Position numbers and translations under genes: made by a program. This document shows positions 21,986 to 36,104 of a DNA stretch of 64,000 nt, piece after piece. This DNA comes from Sycobia sp. Sy_11 (taxonomy: Eukaryota > Arthropoda > Insecta > Hymenoptera > Epichrysomallidae), in assembly GCA_018907035.1 (NCBI GenBank), contig JACCIC010000049.1:186001-250000 (forward strand), written 5' to 3'. Every line of letters begins with the position of its first letter. The stretch's first letter is position 1. The notes beneath the pieces are model-generated. The model searched no databases. It saw only the letters and a list, made by a program, of their open reading frames with translations, and was not told the origin of the DNA.

Positions 21986-24476
21986 TTTAGGTACCTACTT
22001 ATTAATTAATTAAAATCGAATTTTTAAAATTATAATATAGATATAATCTGATCATACAATGCAATGTTTTATTGTTGTAATAAAATTTTAGTAAAATCTT
22101 TTGGTAAAATTATTCAATATGCAAGCTCATGTGTGTGTATATATATATATACACACAAAAGAATACCAAATCAAAAGTGGTTTATCATGGTAACATAAGA
22201 TATATAGAACATATGAACATACATACTTATAATATTGTTTGGTTAGGATGATCAGCTGATAGCTGCTATTACCTGCTATGGATATTCACTACTAGTCGAT
22301 ATAAAAGAGTGTTTTTAAATTCAAAATGACAAAATTATTTAAAATGCGATATTAAATAAATAAATTAATATTCTCAATTAATTTCTGAAAAATAAATATT
22401 TTTAGTTAAATTATATATTGCCAAAATATATTGACATTTTATATGACACCTAATATATTCTAATGAAACTGCGTAACTGCGTTTTAAACTGATTAATATT
22501 CCTGAAAGGAAATAAAAAGTTTTCCGTATAAAAAGTATATTATATATTTTATATTCCAAGGAAATCATTATATAAGCAGACAAACATATAGATTTGTTAA
22601 ATATTCAGTTCAGATGACAGTGCAATATAGATAAAGTATATAATATATAATGCGTATGCGAACTGCGTGCAGCTGCGTGTCACAACAATATAATAGAGAA
22701 TAAATTATTGAAACAAATTATATTTTCCTCTAAAAATTGTTAAACAAATTTCGAAAGGTCGTAACACAGCGGAAAATCATCGCGCACCCCTTCAAGTTAT
22801 TTTGGTTCCAATTAAAGTCAAGATCTCAGGTTTACGATATATTTGATGAAAAGTTTGCCCATTTGGCGCAAATTGATTCGCATATAATTTTTTTTTCAAT
22901 TTTGGTATTGAATAATTATAAGTATGGAATTTCTCCTGCTTAAAAGAACTTCAATTCTTTACCATTTTCTGCGGTATAATATACACTACATTAAAACAAA
23001 AACAAAAAAAAACAAAAAAAAAACCGAAATTCACATTATTTGGAGAAAGACGTGGGTTAGACCGAGTTTTTATTTGTATTTGAAACAAACTCAGTTTATC
23101 TTCGACTTTATTAGATTATGCACTTTTAGTTAAAGCGGCTTCATGGATTCAATGTTCCCAGAGTTGTTTGAAATAATATATATATATATATGTGTGTGCG
23201 TGTGTGTGTGTAAGAAATCATACACAATTAATAAAATATAGTTACAAAAACGTATTAAATTATCGACCCTTTTCAGGACCAATACGAAGCGCAAATCTAA
23301 CAGGTAATAAACCTATTCGCTGTGCACATTGGATTACGTCATATATGCCATAGCGTCAGTAGAGTACATACATGAAAGTATGAAGTATTTTATCAAAGTA
23401 CCATCTAATATAATCATAGTTTAACGTGCTTTTCAGTTTTTTTTTCTTATTCTATAATATAGCTTGTGGGGTAGTACAAATGTAGAGAATCGATCTATAT
23501 TTAATATTTATTCTATATTTTATATTTGATATTCTATATTTAAAGTGAATAAATTCAATTTATTTGTTAGACCTCGTCACAATTGAAAGCAAAAAATTGT
23601 GCATAGATCTTTGGTCATGCTACGATCTTTCGAAGTTGACAATTTTTACAGAAAAAACCGGGAAAAACAATTGCTGCAATAAATTCTTTGCCGAGCGTAA
23701 CACACGCACGCACTATACAGATCGTCGACAAACCAACAAGCATTATAAAATCGAACGGCAAAGCCCTCCAAAGGTCGAAATTCAGGAGAAAAAAAATCCA
23801 ACTGTTTTCGAACGGAGCCCGCGTGATTTTCACTTTACATTATATCGGTACTCGTACTTTCTGGCGTTGAATATTTTTTCTAGAACTATGTAGAGCACTG
23901 TTTAATTAATAAGGAAAAGGATGCTATTTTATGCCGAACAAATTTGGTATCAAAAAGTCAGTATAAAAGCTTTTGATGATCATCCTTCAAAATGGTATAT
24001 TTACTGCAAAGTTACGATTTTTTGGTCACTTTTTAACAATTCTGATTTGGTGCGCAATCGTAGCGTACTTAACATTTTTCACGAAAAATCAAAACCGTAC
24101 CTTCTGTCGAAACATTAATGTAAAAACTATAGTTTCAAATAAAAAAAAAATAGATTCCGATATAAAATGTGAACTTATACTCCTAATTATATATATATAT
24201 ATTTAAGCAATTGCAATATAAAGAATTGCTACACCATGCCGCTGAATACGAAAATACCTCCGGTGTCGCATTCCGTGGACGCAATCGGAAAAGTAGCTCA
24301 ACACCGAGATTAATAATATTAAAAACATCATTTTTTTTTTATATAGACGAATCAAAAATAGCGAATATCGATGCAATAAAGTAGCTCATCACATTTTATG
24401 TATATATATATATATACTTTTAATTTGAGAAAACAATACGATTTAGGATGTTTAACACTATTAATATTATTATATT

Positions 24477-24535
24477 GTGTTGTTGTTGTTGTTGTTGTTG
24501 CTGCTGTTGCTGCTGTTGCCGTTGCTGTTGTTATT
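24477..24535. repeat. TTG/CTG trinucleotide repeat
   Basis: About 60 bp of TTG and CTG triplets. It would encode Gln on the minus strand, but no surrounding frame supports coding. Confidence 0.9.
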
Positions 24536-25419
24536 ATATTTAACGCCCATCCATTTGTGCTTTCACATTATTGCACCAATCATCAACGAATTTCTACGAT
24601 GTGGTTGCAAATAAAGCGCGTGTAAATTGTTTAACGCATCTCTATTTGCTCATGTTAAATATTCACGAAATTGGGACCGTGCAACGATACATTATTAAAA
24701 GATATTTAAAAAGACCGCACACCAGAACTCGAGCCAAAAGCATTTCCGAAATCGTCTCTGACGTTTTGTTTGGCCTCTATAACTGTATATAGTCGAAAAT
24801 CGTCCGGCGACCGCTGGATCGGTGACCTCTATGCCGTGCTGCACGTACACACCTAGCATGCGTACGTGACAAATATAACCAAATACTATCTTCTTCAGGA
24901 AGAATAAAATATAATAGATTTTATATTTTCTATATTCATTTTCCAAATTTGATAAGATATAATAAAGTATAAAAATTAAACTTTCTTTAAAGACTCGAAC
25001 GCGTGCTCAAGAAATAGACAATTTGGAAATTTGCATAAAGGATTCCTAAAGAATCGCACAGATTTTTTAAAATTAAATTTTAAAACAATAATATTGAATT
25101 GAAATATTTTTAATTAAAAATTACGAATGAATCGCAGAATTAATCGAATTTTTTAGAATTAAAATAATTTTATTGATTTTTTTTTCGGAGTAAATTGTTT
25201 TGTCACTGCTCGCCTGCCAACCACGGTTTATCGCGTATAGCCAGCGTTTTTCTCCGATTCATACGTTCAAAAACCATTTCCGACAAAATTCGTATGCCAA
25301 ACCTACAACAACGATATGACATATGGAACATAATGTCAGAAAAATTTCCAAAAACGAATATACCGTAATTATAATGATAATTAATACCGCAATTACCGTA
25401 AAAATTTCACTTTAATGAT

Positions 25420-26280
25420 ACGCGATCTATACAGCCCCATATCGCCCAGCGCGAAAAATAATTGCAAGGGAAAATCCCCCTCCCCCCCGGCCGTATACAC
25501 CCTGCCCGTACGCGCGCGCCGCTCGAAATAAACGCCGAGCAATAATACTGCGCATCTTATAAAAACCGTAAACAAGTGGTTTTAAAGGACCCGATATTCC
25601 TCCCCCCCCCCCGCCCCCTGGCCGTTGCCGCGAGCCCGGCGTCGGCCGGGCGCGGCCAACGCTGCGCGTCGGGGCAATTCTGTATAATGCGCTACGATAC
25701 GCGCGTCGTTTATGGGGCGCGGGTCCTTCGTCGCGGGTAAACAGGTTTCGTCGGGGCCGACGTCACCGCGGCCGACCGCCGCGTCGACGTCGCGAGTCCG
25801 CGTCACATCGTCGTGTACGAGCGGCGGCGCACGAACGGCCGCGTCATTAACGCGCGGCGTGCTTTCGCCGGCCCGTCCGCGTTCCGGGGCCGATCCCGGA
25901 GCCGGCGGCCGTAAATTTTTCGCACGGGCCTCGAGAGAGCCTCGTTTTAACGTTCTCGCCGCGCAAGAGAACTGCGAGAACGCACGTTCTCCTTTACTCC
26001 TCCCAGCGTTTCGCGCACGCACGCGCTCTCCCCCCCCTCTCTCTCTCTCTCACGATTAATTTTTTGCGCTCTTTTCGATTTGCGACGCGCGAAGCATGAC
26101 GGTGCAAATTTTTAATTCGACGACATACATTTTGTATAAAATACGGAGGAATGAGGGTGCAGACTATACGGCGCGGTTGCGCCGTCTCCAGCGCGATTAG
26201 GTGACAATGCGTTTATTAATAGGTGAAAAGAGAGTGAGAGGGGGAGAGGGATGCATCACGATGTGTACACGTAAATGCAT
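25420..26280. promoter_or_regulatory. Isolated GC- and CpG-rich island
   Basis: A strong switch from A/T-rich to GC-rich DNA with dense CpG, C-runs and G-runs. Long frames exist on both strands, but their Arg/Ala/Pro-rich translations look like composition effects. In AT-rich insect genomes such islands often mark promoters and first exons of regulatory genes; no linked coding exon could be found here. Confidence 0.5.
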
Positions 26281-27539
26281 GATAACATTCTAAATTTAGC
26301 CTTATAACAAGATAAACTCATGTGGATTTTTTTTTTATTTGGGTGGAACTGAAAGCGGGATGGTCTCGATGCTAGTTTATTGGAATTTACATGAATCTTG
26401 CGTATTTTATATTGACATTAAATGTAAAGGTATTAAACAAAATAAAATCGATGACTCGGCACATTGAAATGACGTCAAAATTAAATGCATACTTACGTCG
26501 AGAATTGATTTTCGTATATTTAACATTTCAAATGTGTGGCGAGCTTAATTTAGCAGTGCGAATTGTATTGGCTTTATAGTGCGTAAATTATAATATTTAA
26601 GCACTGTATTTTAAAGGGACGTCCCGCCTTCACATTTCATAATAAAAAAAGCATTTGAAATATTTTATAAATATTATATATAACAACTATTATTTCTAAA
26701 ATAAACAGACGTATTATATGTATTATAATAGATGTATTATAATAGACCTATAATAGGAAGTACGTGTATAAAATCGAAATTTATTGACCGTGCGATTCCA
26801 ATGACACCAATGGACCGAATGGCCTAAAATTTGAGAATATTTTTATTCACTATATTTATTCCGTTATTAACAGAAGGAATTGTATTTAAGCAAATAAACA
26901 CATTTTAATTATAAATGTGTGAAAATTAATGCATAATTAACTAAAAAAGTAGTATATTTATGTAACTTTTTCTAAATGTTAAAACTGCATTCCCGTTCAT
27001 ATCATAACAAACGTATTTCACAACAGCATTCTGAAATTTGAGATTATTTGATCAATCGGTTTCAGTGGAATTCTACGGTTGTGAATTTGCATCTGTAAAT
27101 ACATCTTATTATAGGTTTAGATCATCTCGATTTCAAGAGGTCTTAAATCCCTAAAATAATAGCTAATAATGACCACCTATTTTATAGAAAAGACCGGTTT
27201 TGCATATAATATTTATAAAATATTTCACATTCTTTTTTTTTTATTTTCTAATACTCATTCTGTTTATCCTCTTAAAATTTAAAAACTCATTTGTATTTGA
27301 TCTATAATTATAGTAAATAAATATCCACAATAGTAAATTCACGGATTATTTCAATTTCTTATTTATCACACTTATGAATGAAATTAACTCATCAAGCTCA
27401 AAAAATTTACATTTAATACAGACATCTATCTGATCTCATGTTGCACAAATTTTAAAGCAAGCATTTTACTGGGCGTCCCATTTTAAAATCGCCACCCTCA
27501 AAATCTCAAAATGAAAGTATTTTGCAGAAAGCAAGATTC

Positions 27540-27790
27540 CCAGGAGAAATTCAGTAGTGACCTTTACCCTACCATGGTCTTGGTCTTCAAGGCCATTGAA
27601 AGGCCAAATTATATCATATGCCAAATCGTGAATGCGATCTTGACCTTAACATGCCTTTAACGCATAAGGTCGTGTAAAGGTCAAGTCGATCATTTTAAAT
27701 GAAACCCCATTATTCTTGACCCCGGAAACAAACAAAGCGGAAAATTTTACAACCGAATATGATCTTGACCTTCGAGTTCATTTTAATTTT
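27540..27790. promoter_or_regulatory. Cluster of AGGTCA-type half sites
   Basis: Several copies of CTTGACCTT or its complement occur within 200 bp (about 27638-27648, 27675-27684, 27769-27779). One is AAAGGTCA, the exact monomer site of the NR4A/Hr38 nuclear receptor class. Half sites occur by chance, so function is only suggested. Confidence 0.3.
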
Positions 27791-28282
27791 GCTAGAAAAT
27801 TTGCTTAATAAGAAATTTTGCTTAACAAAAAAAATATTTTTAAGAGTACTTACACAAGTATTAACAACAACGACAGCAGCAGCAACAATAATAATAATAA
27901 TAAATTAATTACAAAAAGATTTTAATATAAAATTATTTATTAGAAAAAATAAAAATTGTAACGTTGTTGTAGATAATCGTACATCGATAATAATATGCGA
28001 ATTCATTTATATTGTTTTATAATAACCAGGATTCTCCCAGCAATTGACAAAGAATAGCGAGAAACAATAAACTTCCGCGACAGGTACTTTACGTATGCGT
28101 AAATGAATGATAATCGTATATATCATCGGTTATTAATCGAACAGTAACAAATTAAGTTAACTCTATGATGTTTATTTTAGTATCCATTCGGTAAAGCAAT
28201 ATTAGAGTGTGTGGGTCCATTTGCGCACTTTATGCAATTATAACCACATTGTACAGAGCGTGATGCGCGCATTTGCAGATTT

Positions 28283-28285
<3 letters not shown>

Positions 28286-28327
<42 letters not shown>
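28286..28327. repeat. (TA)n microsatellite
   Basis: About 42 bp of TA dinucleotides. Confidence 0.95.
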
Positions 28328-28329
<2 letters not shown>

Positions 28330-28829
28330 AACTGCTACCTATATGCTGTACTTTTTTTCGTTTGATTCTTATTTATCAGAGCGTCTGCTTTTATTTATAA
28401 AGTATTTTTCTACATTTGAAAATCATCGAGCGATCGGATGATAGATATTACTGACACTTCGTAGACGTTGATTTAATCATAATTATAGTGTTGACGAATT
28501 GCAAGAATTATTTTTTTCCGATACCTTATGTAATGTGCGCGCAAATGCATCGAGGAATGAACTGTACTCTACAAGCATCAGTCTAAATATGTGCACGAGA
28601 GAGAAGAGAGCAAGAGAAAAATAGTTATTATACCTGAGGTCGTTCTAAATAACATATGGCAATTCATAGGGAGAGGAGAGGAGCGGGATTAAGGATTCAA
28701 AGAATCCAGAGAGGTCCAGAAAAAAAAATAAAGCGCAATCATTTTTAGATATAAAGTAAAGGGATAGTAAAAAGTATAGTCAAAAATATAATAGTAAAAA
28801 GAATAGGCCGAGAAGATGCGAAGAACGAA

Positions 28830-29605
28830 GAACGTGCCAGGCGCCCGAGCACATTGATGACGGAGGGAAAAAATGTAACTAATGAAGAAAATAGTATTGG
28901 CCACGAAATTCCTACAAAATGGCTCAATTTGGATTAAAAACAGCGACGCATTAACATTGTTAAAGAGCTATTCGACTCTGACTGCGACGACCCAAATTGG
29001 CTTCAGAGACTCGTAACCGGCAATGGATCATTGATGTATGATATGACGTGGAAAACAATCTCAATAATCCCGGTGGAAGTTGACGCACAATCTAATGCCA
29101 AAAACAACACGCTAAGTTCAGTCGAATGCGAATGTTTTGCTTGTATTTTTCTTCGATTGCAGGGTCATGGATTGGGCGAAGCAATCCATCAGAAACGCCA
29201 GGGTTTGTCGAAGAATAAAAATGGACTTTTTCAACATATTGTAAATCTCTTTTTACATATTGTTACTTCTGTACGAAGTTTTGGCAAAAAACAACACACT
29301 AATGATACTGCGGCTACCATATTGACCCTTCCTGATTTGCCCCATGTAAATTTGTCTTGCTGCCGAAATTAAAGAGGTCCACGAAGGAATGTGGTTAGGA
29401 CACGATTTAGGAAATAAAGACGACATGGAAGAAGAAACTCAACAAGATCACCAAACATAATTTTTGACGTACTTCGAGGACTGAAAAATTCGTTGGCACA
29501 TAAATGTATAATATCTTAGACTTTTTTAAGGAAGCAAAATGAATAGAATAACTAAATAATTTTTGAAAATCACAAATGTTGCGATAGTTTTTGGACAGAC
29601 TTCGT
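28830..29605 (+). pseudogene. Decayed mariner transposase
   Basis: Stop- and frameshift-broken plus-strand frames match the middle and C-terminal parts of a mariner transposase. Landmarks are KQRRINIVKELFDSDCDDP, a damaged first catalytic motif VTGNGS where TGDE is expected, FFDCR at about 29150, a decayed second catalytic region, and PYSPDL-like and KLKR-like phrases at about 29320-29370. The catalytic first Asp is lost. It belongs to the same family as the relic at 41.9-42.5 kb, not to the element at 5.6-6.9 kb. Confidence 0.85.
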
Positions 29606-29609
29606 CTAT

Positions 29610-32600
29610 AAAGCTTATTCTTTCTTATATTTCAAATGCACACATATGGATACATAAGCGATGGTAATATTCTTGCTTGTACCTTAACATTTATACTTTA
29701 TTCTTTACTCCTAGACTCCTGTGTAGGCCTCTAGTCGTAGAATTTTAGAAAATACATTTAGGTGACGATAGTATGCCAGAATAACAACTGTCATATTAAA
29801 CCCAACCGTAATTGTCATTAATAAGTCGCACAAGATATTTTTTTCAAATTTTACAAAATTTAAATACGAAAATAAGTATATTTCAGAACAATTCTTTAGT
29901 GACAATTACAGTTTGGTTTATTTGATTAACAGACATTAAATTCATTATTATACTCAATTGTGATATTGATTCTGTGATACATATGAACAACAACTAATTG
30001 TAAAGTTGAGAAAAAAAATAATATTTTAATTTTATATATTTATACAATATTTCCAATCATATATTTTACATAACACTGAAATGTCCAATTATATATATGT
30101 TACAGTTATACCGAAGTGAATATAATTTTATAAAGCGAATCTCGATAATGGCAATCCAGTTTTATTGGATAATTTTGGGACAAGGAATTGAAGTGAATAA
30201 GATTCCATTATTGATATTACAAGATGCAGGCATCAAAGTCGAAAAATTTGATACAGATTCGATGATTACCAGAATCGCAATTTTATTATGAGTTACTGGC
30301 CCGTGCGGCATAAAAAATCGACACGTATGTGTAATATACAATGCATAAATATTATGTAACTATATGAATTAATCGTTTGTAAATAAATTTTTTATCAAAA
30401 GTACAATGTAAATGTAGTTTCAATATCTTTCCCAGATCTCTTCGCAAATATTTGAGGTGTAAACACTAGGTCGACGAAACGTGGCCATAAAATTACAAAT
30501 ACACTCCTATTTTAAAATATTATTAACAAAAATACTCTTGTTTTCATTTTATAAATGTAGATAATTTCATAATTTTTATTTCTAATCAAACTAGATTGTT
30601 AACTATGAAATCAGCTTGTTATTTTTTTAATATTAAATTCGATTTAATAATATGTGGATCATTAACTTGTTCGATAAACTCCACAAAACACAAAATAGAG
30701 AAAAGCGATAAAATAATATACCGAAACGTAATTCAGTCTTTATGTACCGACTAAAAAATTTTTGTTATTTTTTAACTGTATTAATTATTAACATATAATT
30801 CTTTGTTTAACTATAAATACTTAGGAATATCTCTCAAATGCATTGCGACGCTAAAATTAAAAAAGAAATTAAAAGATGGAATCGAATCTATTTGTCAAAA
30901 GAGCCATTCATATATACATTACTATAATGTTCATTTAATTACCTATATGATCCTGAGTTTATAGCTGTGTCATCGGAAGTCTAATTTTAGTCTATTTACT
31001 CTTATTGGGAAACTCCTCGTGCATTTCAAAATTGTAAATTTAATAAGAGTATAGTAATTCATTTTTTTTTCAAAAAACAAATTAATTAAATTCAAAATAA
31101 AAATATATCTACGTTCTATTTATTTATGAACCTACATGCTACTATGTAGCTTAATAGTAAATTTATTAACGTGGCCATTTATCCATGGAATTATAGCCAA
31201 TATATTGTAATTTTACATCTATATTTTTAACAAAATAAAGTTAGGCTATTCTAAACTTTCAATAAAACAGATTAATTATCAACGATCGAGACAAGCTTTC
31301 TCAAGAATATATAAGAGTCATATATGTTTCAAGCATAAAGATCAAAATGTATTATTCAATTTATTACAAAATTATTATAGCGTTATCAGACTATTATTAG
31401 CGTCACTATAGTTTTCATTTTATTTGATTTGCATCATTTTCGATTTGCATAAAATATGATCATCGAATTTAGTTATGCCGTGCTTGTAACCGCATAAGAG
31501 AAGAGTTTTTAGCACATTTCAGGCGGGTACATACAACAATGCTGGGTAAATTCAAACGAGCACGATCGGGCACCGTGCAATTAAAGAATCATTAGTGGAT
31601 TTACCGAATAAGAATTGGGATCTATTTCTGAATTCGTTGAAACGAACGCGCCGAATTCACGGTTTAATATTGGAAGGATATGTTCGAGCGATGTATGTGG
31701 CAGCTCCACGAAAATAGATTCTATTATTATGAAAATTACAAGTGCGCAAATGAGAAGTGCGCGCGCGCGATGATTAATAAAATCGAGTTCGCGGGGGGTT
31801 ATGTAAATTTCACGGGGATCCGGGCCGAGAACGGTCGTTTTTTTTTTTGTTTTTTTTTGTTTTTTTTTTTTCATTATGTGCCAAGGTGCTGGATCGCGTA
31901 CGTCGATAGCCGAGGCGTCGAGGGGCGCGATTAATTCGACGGCGAATTGTAGGGTAATTTACGATCACTGGCGAAAAGTACGATGTAATTCGGTCCGCGC
32001 GACGAAATTAACATCGGACTTCCATCCGCGTTTACAGGCAGCTCCACCTGTAGAAAACTGGTAATCCGTGTGTCGATTATAGGCTGACCGAGAAACATTG
32101 ACCGTTCGAATTTCGATTATTTTTGACGTAGCAAATATGAAGAACTACGCATTCACTAGGTAGAAAATAATTTGCCAATATTCCGACTGCTCATTCTCGA
32201 TTATCGCCCTGTATGATGACTTGAATCGTAAATAAATCGTAAACGTTATTCTATTTTAAAGAATAAGTCTTGGAAACTTTGATCTATTGCACATATAAGT
32301 TCATCACATTTGTTATTTATATATGACAGCTGTATAAAATTTTACAATATGAAGTAAACTCGTCGAACGGTATGGTCATGAGAAACGTTTGCAAAATTTT
32401 CATTAATTATAAGTTATAAATAATATTTTTAAGATATTCATCTTGTAAAATAGACGGAAATAAAAGAAATGGGTTAAATTACAATTAGCCCATTAAAAAA
32501 AATTCTATTAATTTTAATTATCACGCACGTTTCCGTCGATTAACTTTTGTTCACTTCAGAAAATTTAATTGCGACTTATTATCGATCGAGCAAGTACTCT

Positions 32601-35399
32601 GTTTTAAATTAATATTGTATGTTGGTATTGAATTATTCTCATTACACTATAGTTATACTTATTCCTTTTTATTCACGTTTATTATAGATTGGTATATAAA
32701 ATCTCAATTAAATTCGTCGAACGGCGTCAAAATGAAAACGTTTACAAAATTTCGTAAATAGAATATTCAAAACGTTCTCGTCGTTTGCTAAATGGACGGG
32801 CGACCCCACGAATTGATTCGTCGATCCCGCGGCTTAACGGCTCTGCTTGAAACCTTGAAATAATGTATAATAGATGTGAATAAAGGGTAAGATTAACTAA
32901 AATTTGGAATAAACTTAATGTGTTTTAGGGTAACTGGGTGTATTCCTTGTTACATTTAATAAGGATATAATAATAAATTCTACCAATTATGACATTATAG
33001 TTATACCTTCAAAATAAAAACAAAAAACAAATAAAAATTAACAAACAATTGAATTGTATTAACATATTGCACCTTATCGGTGATTTCCACAGAAAATTTT
33101 CTCAATACGCTGACTAACGCAAAGATAATAGCTCTTTAAATCCCGCCAGCTAAAGTGTAATTATAACACAGTCCAAGATTGAGCTCGTCGACTTAAGTGA
33201 TAATGCAAGAGGAAAGCAGAAACTCGCTGTCAATATAATGAGGATAGAAGAAAGTTTCGCTGCACATATATATAAGCCTGGATGGCGTATGCGCACGTAT
33301 ACGCGCAAAGGGGACTCCCCGAGGTTTATCTTTCGCAATTTCACACGAATATTTTATATAATGTTTTGTTTACTTCATAAATTTGTAGAAATTTATTAGC
33401 ATCGTGTATGGTAGAGTCAGTATAAAATCCGTTAAAATTTGTCGTTTTAATTTTATGTTTTTGAGAAAATCTTTTTTTTTTTTGTTGCCTGATCATTAAG
33501 CGATGTTCATGAAGAAGATGTTTTTTTAAAAGCTTAGAGTTGTCAAATGATTCGATAGATATACATCATTCGATGCAATGTCTTAAAACAAGAAAAAGAA
33601 GAAATTATAGGCAATTATAGCAAAAATAATCATTTACTTTGCAATAAAAAACGATATAATGAATTAAGCTTAAATGAGGATAAAAAAAATGAAAATTATG
33701 ATTTAAACTTATTAATGAAATATAGGTGAACCCTCAAATTGACGGTTTTGATTACACTGAAAAAAATTTTAATATAACATATACATTTAAACAATATATT
33801 TTAGATTATGAATATAAATAGTAGCTCACTACATTCAACTCAAACGTTTTGATTGTATTCTATATAAAAAATTTGTAATTTTAAAAATTACATTCATTAT
33901 TAATTTTTTTGGAATACTTTATAATTAAATATAAAAAAATTATATTCGTTTATGTATAAGAGTTTTTACCACTCTAAATCGCAATGAACTTCTTCTCCTT
34001 ATATTAATTTAATAAATATTCGAAGTGCGAAAAGGTTTTCATATATATGTTGTTATTATTAGCATTATGTATAGATATTATTAATATTATAAATTATTAT
34101 GAGCATTATTTAAAGATATATAATATTCTTATAAATTTTTATAGTTCGATAGATTTCATAGATATTCGTATTTTGACAATTAAAAAGTTTCAGCACTTAT
34201 GTTTTGATATGACGAGTTTAAGGTCAATGTTTCACACATAAGGAAATATATTTAAATTTAAAATAAATCAATTATAAATCAATTTAACTTTACTTCAATA
34301 AATGCATAATCATTTTAACAATTTTATTTTAGCACGCGAACATGATCTTCGTTAAAAATTGTATTGACGAACTGAGAAATTGCTTTATTGCTTTAAATAA
34401 TATTATTAAATTTTTCAGACTCATCATACTAAATGATGGCTTGGAATTTTTTTGCATAATTTTGAAGCAAAAATATAGTCAGCAAACTTTTGCATTTGAT
34501 CAAAGTGAAATTCTCAAATTTGTTCAATGGTTTGGTGTAATATAGAGGCGATTGCTCAATAACACGGCACAAAATTATTATTATTATTTTCATTTTATTT
34601 TATTAAAAAATATTTTTGATTTATTTACAAACATATACAATATAATATATACAAACATATACATAAACATATAAAATATACAAGTAAATCATCCATTTCG
34701 GCCAAATGACTAAAAATAAGTTTGGTCAGCAATAATCTCTTCGACGATTTTGTTTTTAATAAATAAATAATTTTAAAAATAAAATATTTAATTTAATGAC
34801 TAAGAAGAATATGGGATTTGGACAAGTTAAATATACATAAATACATAGATAAATCATTCATTGTTTTAAGGTAGCTGTAAACCCAATTGCGATATATTGA
34901 AAATTTCTTTAAAACTACGATGAAAACTTATCTGAACTATTGCAGAGGATCTCTGTGAGATTCGAGATCGATTCAGCGAGTATTTCATGTAAAGATACTG
35001 TCAAGTATTTATTTAAGCCATTCTCCAGAATATTCGTTTTTTTTTTTAATCTTTTATATTTTTGAAGTAAAAACTTAAAAAAGATTGTTATCTCGCATCG
35101 TACGTTTTTTTTTCTTTTGTAAACAATTCGTTCAATAACTATCTTGATGGGAACAGTATAGCGTTGATAGCAATGCCTTAATTTAAATCTACGTGAAGCG
35201 TAAAGTGCGTATATAATTATTAAAATCTTTTACACTAAATTCTTAGCGTTTAACTGCGGCGTATCACAGAAATATCATATACATCATACATTATGTACAT
35301 ATCGCAGCTTTGACATCCATGCAAACACATTGAGTCGATGTAACGCAGTATATTCTCAATGTCGCTTAAATAATTATTAAAGCTATACTACGAACTGAT

Positions 35400-35457
<58 letters not shown>

Positions 35458-36100
35458 CATATAGAAGACTTAATAGACTGATTTGTTGATTTCGAGCAAA
35501 ATTTTTGCAATACGCACTAGCCTAATGATTATCTTAATTTGATATTTATTTTTTAAGATACTAAGTATTAGGTTAATCCTAATACTTGGTATTGATCTGA
35601 CGGACATCGTCGCAGAGGTCGTCTAAAAATTAAATATGAATATTATAAAGTCAAATCACATGTGTACAGTCCAAAAAAAAATTTCTTTTTCCAATGCTGA
35701 CAATGTTTCTCGTATTATAAAACAAAAAAAAAAAAATCCTCGCTATATATTTTGTACAAAGATTTCATCAGCCACGACTATTTTTCGCCTTTCTCGCAAG
35801 GGCGAGAGTTAAAGAAGAAACAAAAAAACGAAAAAACAACCAACAATTTGCACATCGCCTTAGTAGATAAGATGCATTGAATTTACGAACACTGCGCGTA
35901 AGGTTTTGGATGATATCCACGCTGATTAGTACGGCCTTATACTTAATGGTACGCATGCTAAGTGTAACGTTAATAATACAGATACTCAAACACAGAACTA
36001 CATCGTAGCTTATCGCCGCGTCGTAGGGAAAATCCTTGTGGTACGGCGATTAGCGGCGAACGAATTCGAGCGACTCCCCCCCCCCTCCCTCCCCCCGGCC
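29610..36100. other. Gene-poor AT-rich region
   Basis: No convincing coding exon. The stretch at 31.5-32.1 kb is less AT-rich than its surroundings and is interrupted by poly-T runs; it may be a regulatory element. A perfect 10-bp hairpin, AAGTATTAGG/CCTAATACTT, lies at 35563-35587 with a 5-nt loop and extends to about 15 bp with one G-T pair. Confidence 0.5.
35403..35453. repeat. (TA)n microsatellite
   Basis: About 50 bp of TA dinucleotides. Confidence 0.95.
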
Positions 36101-36104
36101 CACC

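Larger units (their letters stand above)
21986..28820. other. Gene-poor AT-rich region with one GC-rich island
   Basis: The first few hundred bases should hold the isomerase promoter. Several 60-110-codon frames at 22.7-24.8 kb have no protein-like pattern and shift between frames, so I do not call them. Nuclear-receptor-like half sites at 27.5-27.8 kb and the GC-rich island are listed separately. Confidence 0.5.

Noticed and set aside
22737..24946. Cluster of 60-109-codon frames on both strands
   Set aside because: Frames overlap in different phases and none shows protein-like composition or motifs.
25582..26059. 115- and 146-codon frames in the 25-kb GC-rich island
   Set aside because: Both strands are open over the same bases and neither translation has any family pattern.
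30097..30291. 64-codon frame with a mild protein-like look
   Set aside because: No motif, no splice context and no neighbouring exon.
35563..35587. Short perfect hairpin considered as a microRNA precursor
   Set aside because: The stem is about 15 bp at most, too short for a microRNA hairpin.
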